A stretch of DNA of 64,000 nt from Pontivivens sp032464575 (GTDB lineage Bacteria > Pseudomonadota > Alphaproteobacteria > Rhodobacterales > Rhodobacteraceae): NCBI GenBank assembly GCA_032464575.1, contig JAWDKM010000002.1:124001-188000 (forward strand), written 5' to 3'. The notes beneath the pieces were generated by a model that did no database searches, was not told the DNA's origin, and saw nothing but the letters and a program-made list of their open reading frames with translations. The position numbers and the translations under genes are program-made. Below are positions 33,591-41,152 of the stretch, in pieces; position 1 is the first letter of the stretch, and the number at the start of each line of letters is the position of its first letter.

Positions 33591-34403
33591 TCAGGACTCT
33601 TTTCGCCCCGATCCCACGTTGGCCGTGGCCCTGTGCACGTCCGCAGCGGCCCGCGCGATCCGGGACGGCAGGCCGAGACCCTCGATCATCGCGGATGCCT
33701 CTTCGAGCTCTTCCGCCCGTCGGGTGCCGTGGGCGCGGACGCGGCCGATATGGTATTCGGACAGAGCCGCCCAGTCCGGGCCGGGAAAGGTCTCGGCGAG
33801 CGACGCCAGAACCTCCTCCTCCACCCCAAGACGGTCTGCGGCGGCCTGCGCCTCGACGAAGAGCGCCTCGATCCCCTTCACGTAGACCGAGCGCATCAGC
33901 TTGATGGCGGAGGCGCGGCCGAGCTCATCGCCCACGGGGCGGGCGTTCAGGCCGCTGTCCCGCAGGCGCGCGGCGAGGGCATCGGCCGTCGGACCGCAGA
34001 GAAGCAGCGGCACCGCGTCGCCGCGCCCGCGGATCAGCCCCATGGCGACCCCTTCCACGAAGTCGGCGCCGGTCGCGGTCACGATGGACGCCACGGCGCG
34101 TTTCGTATCGGGTGCGCAGGAGTTGAGGTCGAGATAGGTCTGCCCCCCCGACAGCGCGGACGCGGCCCCCCGCGCGGCCGCGCAGGCGGAGGCGGCCGTG
34201 ACGGTGGAGATCACGAGTTCGGCCCCCGTCACCGCCGCTTCCGGCGTGGGGCAGACCGTCACGCCGAGATCCCGGGCGACGGCTCGAAGCGTGTCCTCCC
34301 CCGCCAGTCGCGGGTCGTAGGCGGAGACCTCGGCGCCGTGCGTCGAGAGCACGTCGGCGAAGGCGGGTCCGGCCTCCGAAAAGCCGAGGAACGCGACCTT
34401 CAT
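33591..34403 (-). CDS. NAD(P)-dependent oxidoreductase, 6PGDH/3-hydroxyisobutyrate-type with DUF1932
   Basis: A 270-residue enzyme. The N-terminal Rossmann domain starts KVAFLGFSEAGPAFADVLST (GxxxAG nucleotide loop), with VISTVTAASA as the next beta-strand region and AMGLIRGRGDAVPLLLCGP in the middle. The C-terminal domain has IKLMRSVYVKGIEALFVEAQ, whose lysine matches the catalytic Lys of beta-hydroxyacid dehydrogenases, and resembles DUF1932. It should oxidise or reduce a beta-hydroxyacid with NAD(P). It starts in an ATGA overlap with tcuB and ends the five-gene operon, so its substrate is probably an intermediate of that pathway. Confidence 0.8.
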   Translation of the reverse strand: MKVAFLGFSEAGPAFADVLSTHGAEVSAYDPRLAGEDTLRAVARDLGVTVCPTPEAAVTGAELVISTVTAASACAAARGAASALSGGQTYLDLNSCAPDTKRAVASIVTATGADFVEGVAMGLIRGRGDAVPLLLCGPTADALAARLRDSGLNARPVGDELGRASAIKLMRSVYVKGIEALFVEAQAAADRLGVEEEVLASLAETFPGPDWAALSEYHIGRVRAHGTRRAEELEEASAMIEGLGLPSRIARAAADVHRATANVGSGRKES

Positions 34404-35506
34404 GGGTGCGCCCTCCCCTGTTCGTAGGCGTGCCGCACGAGTGCCGCATAGCGGTAGAGGCCGTGGACGAACTTGCCATAGGGCATGGTGACGAAGAAGG
34501 CGAAGACGGTGCCCAGATGCACGGCGAGCAGCACGCCCATCGCCGGCGTCTCCCGCAGCCAGTAGAGCGCGAGGCCCGTGGCGCCCAGTGCGAGCAGCGT
34601 CCAGGTGAAGGCCGCGCCCATGCCGGTCTGCTTCGCGGGTCGCAGCCGGCCGTCGCGCGCGCGGTCGTACCAGATCAGCCCCGCCGCCCCGATGACGAGC
34701 CCCAGCCCGCCCGGCACGCCGAAGAGCTTCGGCGGCGTCCACCACGCATAGGGCGCGGGCCAGTCGAGGACGTAGTGCATGATCGTGCCGGACGAGGTCG
34801 AGGCGAAGCAGAGCAGGAAGCCGTAGAAGGTGAGGTGATGGAAGCGCCGCCGCCACGTGTCGGGCCGCTCGGACTGCGTCATGCAGCCCATCCCGCCACC
34901 GTCGAGATAGCGCAGCGTCGCCGCGTCCCGCGTCGACTGCCGCAGGGCCGCGAAGGTGAGCCCCGGCGTCGGGCCGGTCAGCCGCCAGAAGCGCACCAGC
35001 GACAGCGCGATCGCCACCAGCGGGAACAGGAAGGCGGGGGCGAAGACGGCGACCATCGCATCATGCGGCATCACGGCGTAGAAATTCCCGCTGGCCGTCA
35101 GCGCTCCGGGATCGGACCAGAGCGCGAAGCCGAGGATGAAGAGGGCGACGGACAGTCCCGCCGCCAGCGCGATCCAGACGCCGTTGCGCTCGAAGACCGG
35201 CGCCATGAAGCCGGGCCAGGCGTAGCGGGCGTAGCTCTCCTCCCGCAGCTCCGCCAGCGCCTGAGGCACGTTCACCGCGAATTCGTGCGGCGGCGCGTAC
35301 TGGCAGTCGTAATAGCAGGCGCCGCAGTTGTGGCAGAGATTGGCGAGGTAGTCGGTATCCGGCCCCTCGAAGACCCGGCGCAGTTCCATGGCCGGGAAGA
35401 CGGCGCACAGCCCCTCGCAATAGCGGCAGGCATTGCAGATCGACATCTGGCGCGCCACCTCGTTCTGCGCGGCGGAGGCGAGGGAGGGAAGGTCAATTCG
35501 AGACAT
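34400..35506 (-). CDS. tcuB: Tricarballylate utilization protein TcuB-like (4Fe-4S, membrane)
   Basis: A 368-residue electron-transfer protein. Two 4Fe-4S motifs occur near the N-terminus: C24xxC27xxC30xxxC34 and C58xxC61xxC64xxxC68. The rest carries about six transmembrane segments with histidines suitable for heme or quinone contact (FHHLTFYGFLLCF, IMHYVL). TcuB (CitB) re-oxidises the FADH2 of TcuA and passes electrons to the respiratory chain. The start overlaps tcuA by 14 bases. Standard Tcu neighbours (LysR TcuR, MFS TcuC) are absent; a GntR regulator and a tripartite tricarboxylate transporter take their place. Confidence 0.9.
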   Translation of the reverse strand: MSRIDLPSLASAAQNEVARQMSICNACRYCEGLCAVFPAMELRRVFEGPDTDYLANLCHNCGACYYDCQYAPPHEFAVNVPQALAELREESYARYAWPGFMAPVFERNGVWIALAAGLSVALFILGFALWSDPGALTASGNFYAVMPHDAMVAVFAPAFLFPLVAIALSLVRFWRLTGPTPGLTFAALRQSTRDAATLRYLDGGGMGCMTQSERPDTWRRRFHHLTFYGFLLCFASTSSGTIMHYVLDWPAPYAWWTPPKLFGVPGGLGLVIGAAGLIWYDRARDGRLRPAKQTGMGAAFTWTLLALGATGLALYWLRETPAMGVLLAVHLGTVFAFFVTMPYGKFVHGLYRYAALVRHAYEQGRAHP

Positions 35507-36890
35507 AGGCGGCTGCCCTTTCTCCGGCGATGCGGCCGAACACGGATCCGATGGTCATGCCGATCCCGGCGAGGTAGCCCTGGCCCAGGACGTTGCCGGC
35601 CATGATCTCCCCCGCGGCGAAGAGGTTGGGGCTGACGCTGCCATCCTCCATGACCATGCGCGCATCGGCGTTCACGCGGACGCCCATATAGGTGAAGGTG
35701 ATGCCGGGGCGCAGGCTGTAGGCGTAGAAGGGCGGGGTGTCGATCGGGCGCGCCCAGTGCGATTTCGGCGGGTCGAGGCCCTCTGTCCGGCAGTCGTCAT
35801 GGGCGGCGTGGTCGAACGTGCCCGGCACGCAGGCGGCGTTGAAGGCGTCGACCGTAGCACGCGTCGCGGCGGGGTCGACGCCGATCTTCTCGGCCAGTTC
35901 CTCGATCGTGTCCGCACGCTCGGGCGGGAAGACCGACGGCATGAAGAGGTTGATGGACTTCGCGTCGATCAGGACATGGCCGACCTGTTCGGGCTGCGCG
36001 GCGACCAGGCGGCCCCAGATGGCATAGCGCTTGGGCCAGAAATCCTCGCCCTCGTCGTAGAAGCGCTGCGCCTCGGCGTTGAGCACGATGCCGAAGGGCA
36101 CGCAGTCGAGCCGGGTGACGATCCCGCCGTCGAATTTCGGTGCGCGCCCGTCGATGGCGACGGCGTGGCACTGGTCGGGCTCGCCCACCTGCTGCACGCC
36201 CGCGTCGAGCAGTTGGCGCAGCACGCCGCCGGTGTTGTAGGGGGTTCCGCGGATCAGGAAGTTCTCCGCCGCGTCACCCCAGGCTTCCTTCAGCCAGTCG
36301 ATATTGGCCTCGAAGCCGCCGGCCGCCGCGACGAAGGCGCGGGCGGTGACATCCTCGCGCTCGGCCCCGCCGTTCTGCCAGTCGCGCTCCAGCGTCGCGC
36401 CCTTGAAGAAGCCGTCCTCGATATCGAGCGCGGCGACGCGGGTGTCGTAGCGGATCTCCACCCCCGCATCCTCCGCCGTGCGGTAGAGCGCGTTCAACAT
36501 CGAGCGTCCGCCGCCGAGGAAGAAGGCGTTGGTCCGCCCGAGGCTCAGCGTGCCGCCGAGCGACGGCTGGAAGCGGACGCCCTGCTCTTCGAGGAAATCC
36601 CAGAGCTCCTTGGACTTTTCCAGCGTCAGGGCGGCGAGGTCCTCATCCGTGCGGCCCTTGGTGACGCGCATCAGGTCGTCCATGAACTCGTCCACCGGGT
36701 AGGGACCGGTCAGGATGCCGTTGCCCTCGTCATGGGCGATGCGGCAGTTGCGGGTGTGGCGGGTGTTGCCGCCGCGCCAGGCCTTCGGCGCCGCCTCCGC
36801 CACCAGCACGCGCGCGCCGTCCTTCGCCGCCGCGATTGCCGCGCAGAGCGCCGCGTTACCGCCGCCCGCGATCAGCACGTCCCAGCTCAT
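35493..36890 (-). CDS. tcuA: FAD-dependent tricarballylate dehydrogenase TcuA-like
   Basis: A 465-residue flavoprotein of the fumarate reductase/succinate dehydrogenase family. The FAD-binding motif is DVLIAGGGNAALCAAIAAAK followed by RGGNTRHTRN, and the C-terminal cofactor region is YMGVRVNADARM and FAAGEIMAGNVLGQGYLAGI. In Salmonella TcuA oxidises tricarballylate to cis-aconitate. Here the operon also has ThDP and aldehyde dehydrogenase genes not found with classical tcuABC, so the true substrate could be a related organic acid. No signal peptide is present, fitting a cytoplasmic enzyme docked to TcuB. Confidence 0.88.
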   Translation of the reverse strand: MSWDVLIAGGGNAALCAAIAAAKDGARVLVAEAAPKAWRGGNTRHTRNCRIAHDEGNGILTGPYPVDEFMDDLMRVTKGRTDEDLAALTLEKSKELWDFLEEQGVRFQPSLGGTLSLGRTNAFFLGGGRSMLNALYRTAEDAGVEIRYDTRVAALDIEDGFFKGATLERDWQNGGAEREDVTARAFVAAAGGFEANIDWLKEAWGDAAENFLIRGTPYNTGGVLRQLLDAGVQQVGEPDQCHAVAIDGRAPKFDGGIVTRLDCVPFGIVLNAEAQRFYDEGEDFWPKRYAIWGRLVAAQPEQVGHVLIDAKSINLFMPSVFPPERADTIEELAEKIGVDPAATRATVDAFNAACVPGTFDHAAHDDCRTEGLDPPKSHWARPIDTPPFYAYSLRPGITFTYMGVRVNADARMVMEDGSVSPNLFAAGEIMAGNVLGQGYLAGIGMTIGSVFGRIAGERAAAYVSN

Positions 36891-38302
36891 GAGGCAAAGC
36901 CCGTGAAGGTGACCAGCCGCTCCTCCGACATCTCGCGCACGGCGCGGGCGGGGCCCTCGTGACCGAAGCCCGACGCCTTCACGCCGCCATAGGGCATGAG
37001 ATCGACGCGGCTGGACGAGGTTTCGCCGATATGCACGCCGCCGACATGGAGCGCGTTTGCCGCGCGGAAAGCCGATTCGAGATCGCGGGTGAAGAGCCCG
37101 GTCGCAAGGCCGTAGGGCGTGGCGTTCACCCGCGCGATGGCGGCCTCCAGGTCGTCGACGCCGATCAGGCAGGTGACGGGACCGAAGATCTCGCGGGCTG
37201 CCGCGGCGCTCCGCGGATCGGGATCGGCGATCACCGTGGGTTCGATGACCGAGCGGTCGCGACCTCCGCCGGCGAGCAGGGTCTGACCCTCCAGCAGCGC
37301 GGCGATCCGGTCGGCGGACTCGGGCGAGATGACCGGGCCGACATCGGTATCCTCACGCGCGGGATCGCCGGCGACGAGCGCCTCGACATGCGTCAGGTAG
37401 GTTTCCGTGAACTCCGCCATCGCGCGCTTTTCCACCAGCAGGAGCTGGATCGAGGTGCAGACCTGACCGGCCTTGCGGAACGACGCGCCGGCGCACTTCA
37501 CCGCCGCCTGCGCGATGTCGGCATCGGCGAGCACGATGGTCCCCGCGATGCTGCCGAGCTCCATCTGCGTGCGCCGCAGTCCGGCACGGGCGTGGATCGC
37601 CCGCCCCGCCTGCGTGGAGCCGGTGAAGGCGTAGAAGCCGGGCCGCGGATCGTCGAGGAGCTGGCCCGCCACGTCCGCCCCGCCGTGCAGGACCGCGAGC
37701 ATGCCCGGCGGCGCCCCGGCCTCGGCGAAGCATTCGGCAAGGAGGTTCGCCGTGAGGGGCGTGCGGTCGGAGGGCTTCAGGATCGCGGCATTTCCCGCCG
37801 CGATCGCCGGCCCGATCTTGTGGCAGACGGTGTTGAGCGGCGCGTTGAACGGCGTGATGGCGACGACGATGCCCACGGGTTTGCGCAGCGTGAAGCCGAG
37901 CCGCCCCGCGCCGCCCGGTGCACCATCGAAGGGTACCATCTCCCCGACGAGGTTGCCGGCCTCCTCCGCGCTGAGCTTCAGGGTCTCCAGCGCGCGGGTG
38001 ATCTCCCCCTCCGCGTCGCGCATCGGAAAGCCCGCCTCGACCACCATCGCGTCGCGGAAGGCGTCGCGGCGCTCGGACACGCGATGGCGGACGCGTTGCA
38101 GCAGGGCCGCCCGGCAGGCACCCGGAGCGGGGCGGTAGGCGGCGGCGAGCTCGAGCGCGCGGGCCACCGTGTCCGTATCCGCGGCGCTGACCCGTGCCGC
38201 AGGCGCGAGGTGGAACTTGTCCATGACGTCGAAGGCGGGGCCGCCTTGCAAGAAGGCATTGCCGACAAAGCAGCCGGTCGGGACGGAACCCACGCCCCCC
38301 AT
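36887..38302 (-). CDS. Aldehyde dehydrogenase family protein
   Basis: A 471-residue NAD(P)-dependent aldehyde dehydrogenase. Motifs in order are AITPFNAPLN, KPSDRTPLTANL, FTGSTQAGRAIH, the general-base glutamate in QMELGSIAGTIVLAD, the catalytic cysteine in KAGQVCTSIQLLLVEK, and EIFGPVTCL. The ELGS form of the glutamate motif is typical of lactaldehyde, phosphonoacetaldehyde and related short-chain aldehyde dehydrogenases. The start codon overlaps the stop of the ThDP gene, so the enzyme probably oxidises the aldehyde made by that decarboxylase. The exact substrate is unknown. Confidence 0.88.
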   Translation of the reverse strand: MGGVGSVPTGCFVGNAFLQGGPAFDVMDKFHLAPAARVSAADTDTVARALELAAAYRPAPGACRAALLQRVRHRVSERRDAFRDAMVVEAGFPMRDAEGEITRALETLKLSAEEAGNLVGEMVPFDGAPGGAGRLGFTLRKPVGIVVAITPFNAPLNTVCHKIGPAIAAGNAAILKPSDRTPLTANLLAECFAEAGAPPGMLAVLHGGADVAGQLLDDPRPGFYAFTGSTQAGRAIHARAGLRRTQMELGSIAGTIVLADADIAQAAVKCAGASFRKAGQVCTSIQLLLVEKRAMAEFTETYLTHVEALVAGDPAREDTDVGPVISPESADRIAALLEGQTLLAGGGRDRSVIEPTVIADPDPRSAAAAREIFGPVTCLIGVDDLEAAIARVNATPYGLATGLFTRDLESAFRAANALHVGGVHIGETSSSRVDLMPYGGVKASGFGHEGPARAVREMSEERLVTFTGFAS

Positions 38303-39885
38303 CAGAACTGCGCCACGTATTGCGCCGGATCGATGCGCGCCCCGATCACCAGCGGGCGGTCGGTGGTCGGTGTCGACAGCGCGTCGCCCAGCGCCGTTTC
38401 GTCGCCGACCTCGATCCCGTCGCAGCCCATGGACCCGGCGAGGCCCGCGACGTCGACGGGATCGATCCGAGTGCCGGTGGAGGCGTATTGCCGGGCCATC
38501 TGCTTGAGCTCGATCCGGTTGAGCGAGTTGTCGACGAACACCACCACCTTGAGCCCCAGCTTCATAGAGGATGCGAGCGCAAGCTCCGACTGCACCATGG
38601 CAAGCCCCCCGTCGCCGGTGAAGCACACGACCTCCTTCTCGCGGTGGAGCATCTTGGCGGTGATCGCGGCGGGCAGCGAGAAGCCCATGGAGGACAGGCC
38701 GTTGGTCATCAGCAGTCGCCGCGGCCCGCCCGGGCGCCAGCCCTGCCCGACCAAAAGCTTGTGGGAGCCCACGTCGGTGGTCACGATCGCATCGGACGCG
38801 ACCGTGCCGCTTGCCACGCGAATCACGTCTGACGGGTTGAGCACGCCCGCCACGCGTCCGGCATCGAAGGCCGCGGCCAGAGCCTCGCGATGCGCGGCGA
38901 CGTCGCCCAGTGGCCAGCCCGGCGCCTCGACCGCGGCGTCGGACAGGGCGGTCAGCGTCAGAGGCAGGTCGCCCACCAGCTCCAGCTCCGCGGCATAGAT
39001 CTGGTCGGTGTTGGGCACCTCGTCGATGTGGATCACGGGGGGCGAGACCGTCCACGGCTTGATGAGTTCCACCGCGTCGAACCCGGCGCACACGATCAGG
39101 TCGGCGCTATCGAGGAAGTCCCACATCAGCTGGTTGCACGCCATGTCCAGCGTTCCGGCAAAGAGCGGATGGTCCTCGGGCACCGTGCCCTTGGCCATAG
39201 GCGCGGCGACGATGGCAGCGCCGATCCGTTCGGCGAGCGCGACGAGCTCCGACCCTGCGTCGCGCTGCATCGCGGAGATGCCGAAGAGGATGACGGGGCG
39301 GCGTGCGCCGCCGATCCGCGTGGCCGCGACCGCGACGTTCGCCGCGCCCCCGATGGCCGCAGCCGGAGGCAGGATCATCGTGTCGTCCGCCACCTCGGCC
39401 CCGACCACGTCGGCGGGCGTCGTCAGGTGGACCGCACCGGGCCGCGGCGCCATGGCGGTCCGGCAGGCCTTGCGCATCACATCGCCCACGTTGTTCGCCC
39501 CCACGGCCGCCACGTATTTCGAGACCGGGGCGAACAGCGCATCCTGGTTGACCACCTGATGGGTGAAAGTCGGCATCCGCTTGGTGTCGATCTGGCCGGA
39601 GATCGCGATCATGGGCGTGCGATCCAGCGTGGCGTTCGCCACCGCGTTGACCAGGTTGGTGGAGCCCGGTCCCAGCGTCGAGAGCGCGACGCCCGGCCGC
39701 CCGGTGAGCATTCCGTAGGCCTCCGCCATCAGGCCGGCCGTGCCTTCGCGGCGGGCGAGGACGAAGGACATCTCCTCGCGGCGGCAGCCTTCGAGGAATT
39801 CCACCGACGGATCGCCGGGATACCCGAAGATGGTGTCGATGCCCGTGCTGCGCAGGTAGCGCGCCATGTAGTCTGATACGTTCAT
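38302..39885 (-). CDS. ThDP-dependent enzyme, acetolactate synthase/2-oxoacid decarboxylase-like
   Basis: A 527-residue thiamine-diphosphate enzyme with the three-domain order of the acetolactate synthase family. The catalytic glutamate is present in ARREGTAGLMAEAYGMLTG; the central domain has AMAKGTVPEDHPLFAGTLDM; the ThDP motif is TGDGGLAMVQSELALASSMK ending at VDNS, a DN variant of the usual NN. Next to an aldehyde dehydrogenase, decarboxylation of a 2-oxoacid to an aldehyde is more likely than branched-chain amino-acid synthesis. It is the first gene of the operon, with a putative operator 35 bases upstream of its ATG at 39885. Confidence 0.85.
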   Translation of the reverse strand: MNVSDYMARYLRSTGIDTIFGYPGDPSVEFLEGCRREEMSFVLARREGTAGLMAEAYGMLTGRPGVALSTLGPGSTNLVNAVANATLDRTPMIAISGQIDTKRMPTFTHQVVNQDALFAPVSKYVAAVGANNVGDVMRKACRTAMAPRPGAVHLTTPADVVGAEVADDTMILPPAAAIGGAANVAVAATRIGGARRPVILFGISAMQRDAGSELVALAERIGAAIVAAPMAKGTVPEDHPLFAGTLDMACNQLMWDFLDSADLIVCAGFDAVELIKPWTVSPPVIHIDEVPNTDQIYAAELELVGDLPLTLTALSDAAVEAPGWPLGDVAAHREALAAAFDAGRVAGVLNPSDVIRVASGTVASDAIVTTDVGSHKLLVGQGWRPGGPRRLLMTNGLSSMGFSLPAAITAKMLHREKEVVCFTGDGGLAMVQSELALASSMKLGLKVVVFVDNSLNRIELKQMARQYASTGTRIDPVDVAGLAGSMGCDGIEVGDETALGDALSTPTTDRPLVIGARIDPAQYVAQF

Positions 39886-39919
39886 CGTCGATCTCCGAAA
39901 TCTTCCGTTGCATTGCTGC

Positions 39920-39945
39920 ATACAATTGTATTTAGTTTAATACAA
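39920..39945. promoter_or_regulatory. Candidate GntR operator in the divergent catabolic promoter region
   Basis: A 26-bp element begins ATACAATTGTATTT and ends TTTAATACAA. It contains the palindromes ATACAATTGTAT and TTGTATT-6 nt-AATACAA. A second copy, identical at 22 of 26 positions, lies at 44920-44945. Its position, between the ThDP gene and tctC, fits control of both operons by the GntR protein at 43122. Confidence 0.65.
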
Positions 39946-40017
39946 CCGGTGATCGGAAGCACCGGACAGTCGCACCGATCGCGCGGAAGCGAGAGGCCAC
40001 AAAGGGAGAAAGACGAT

Positions 40018-41097
40018 ATGATGAACCGCAGAGCAGCGATGCTTCTGATGGCCGCCGGCCTTTCGGCAGCCGTCCCCGTCTCGGCTCAGGTGAGCTTCGA
40101 AGGTGAGACGATCGAGTTCTGGGTGCCCTTCCGCGAAGGCGGCGGCACCGATGTCTGGGCCCGCACGCTCGCCCCTCTGATCCGGGAGAACCTGCCGGGC
40201 AATCCGGTGGTGACCGTGGTGAACAACAACCAGGGTGGCGGCATCGGCGGCTCCAACGAGTTCGCCCGGCGCATGGAGGCCGATGGCTCCATGATCTTCG
40301 GCACCTCGGGATCGATCCAGGTGCCGTTCCTGCTGCGCGACCCGCGGGTGCGCTATGACTACGCCGATTGGACGCCGGTCTTCGCCTCGCCCTCGGGCGG
40401 CGTGGTCTACGTCCCGACGGATGCGGAGATCGCGGATGCCTCGGAGATCATGGAGATCGCGGGCACTGGTGCGCGCTACGGCAGCCAGGGGGTCGCGACC
40501 CTCGACCTCGTGCCGCTTCTCGCCTTCCAGCTTCTGGAGCTCGAGATCGAGCCGGTCTTCGGCATGGCGTCGCGCTCCAACGCGCTGCAATCGATCCAGC
40601 GCGGCGAGTTGCAGATCGACTATCAGACGACGCCTGCGTATCTGAACGGCGTGCAGCCGCTGGTGGAGGAAGGCAGCATGGTTCCGCTCTTCTCCTGGGG
40701 CGCGCTGGATGCCGCGGGCAATATCGTGCGCGATCCGACCTTCCCGGACCTGCCGACATTCCCCGAGGTCTACGAGATGGTGAAGGGCGAGGCGCCGTCG
40801 GGTCCGGCCTGGGACGCCTGGCGCGCCTTCCACGCCGCGGGCTTCGGCGCGCAGAAGTTCATCATGCTGCCGGCCGAGACCGATCCCGCGATCATCGAGG
40901 CCTACCGGGCCGCCTTCGAGGCCATCGTGGCCGATCCCGCGGCGATGGAGACGCTGGTGGGCGGCATCGGCGTCTACGAGCAGATTACCGGGGACGACGC
41001 GCTGACCGTCGCGAAGGCGGCCGCTACCGAAGTGCCCGAGGAGGCCGAGGCCTGGGTTCTCGACTGGCTGAGCGAGGCGTACAACTTCAGCCAGTGA
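40018..41097 (+). CDS. TctC-type tripartite tricarboxylate transporter binding protein
   Basis: A 359-residue periplasmic protein. The signal peptide is NRRAAMLLMAAGLSAAVPVS, cleaved near SAQ. The mature start EGETIEFWVPFREGGGTDVW is the TctC hallmark in which G-G-x-D contacts the ligand, followed by NQGGGIGGSNEFA and DYADWTPVFASPSG. It captures a carboxylate for the membrane protein encoded next. The ATG at 40018 follows AAAGGGAGA. It is the first gene of a plus-strand operon divergent from the catabolic operon. Confidence 0.85.
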   Translation: MMNRRAAMLLMAAGLSAAVPVSAQVSFEGETIEFWVPFREGGGTDVWARTLAPLIRENLPGNPVVTVVNNNQGGGIGGSNEFARRMEADGSMIFGTSGSIQVPFLLRDPRVRYDYADWTPVFASPSGGVVYVPTDAEIADASEIMEIAGTGARYGSQGVATLDLVPLLAFQLLELEIEPVFGMASRSNALQSIQRGELQIDYQTTPAYLNGVQPLVEEGSMVPLFSWGALDAAGNIVRDPTFPDLPTFPEVYEMVKGEAPSGPAWDAWRAFHAAGFGAQKFIMLPAETDPAIIEAYRAAFEAIVADPAAMETLVGGIGVYEQITGDDALTVAKAAATEVPEEAEAWVLDWLSEAYNFSQ

Positions 41098-41152
41098 TCC
41101 GCATCCGGGCCGCCCGATCGGGCGGCCCGGCCTGCCGCGTGGGGACCCCGCA

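Noticed and set aside
33242..33904. Open frames following tRNA-Thr
   Set aside because: They are low-complexity arginine/proline-rich frames, partly antisense to the DUF1932-type gene, without ribosome sites.
38302..39885. Biosynthetic acetolactate synthase (ilvB) for the ThDP gene
   Set aside because: There is no ilvN small subunit, and the gene is embedded in a catabolic operon next to an aldehyde dehydrogenase.
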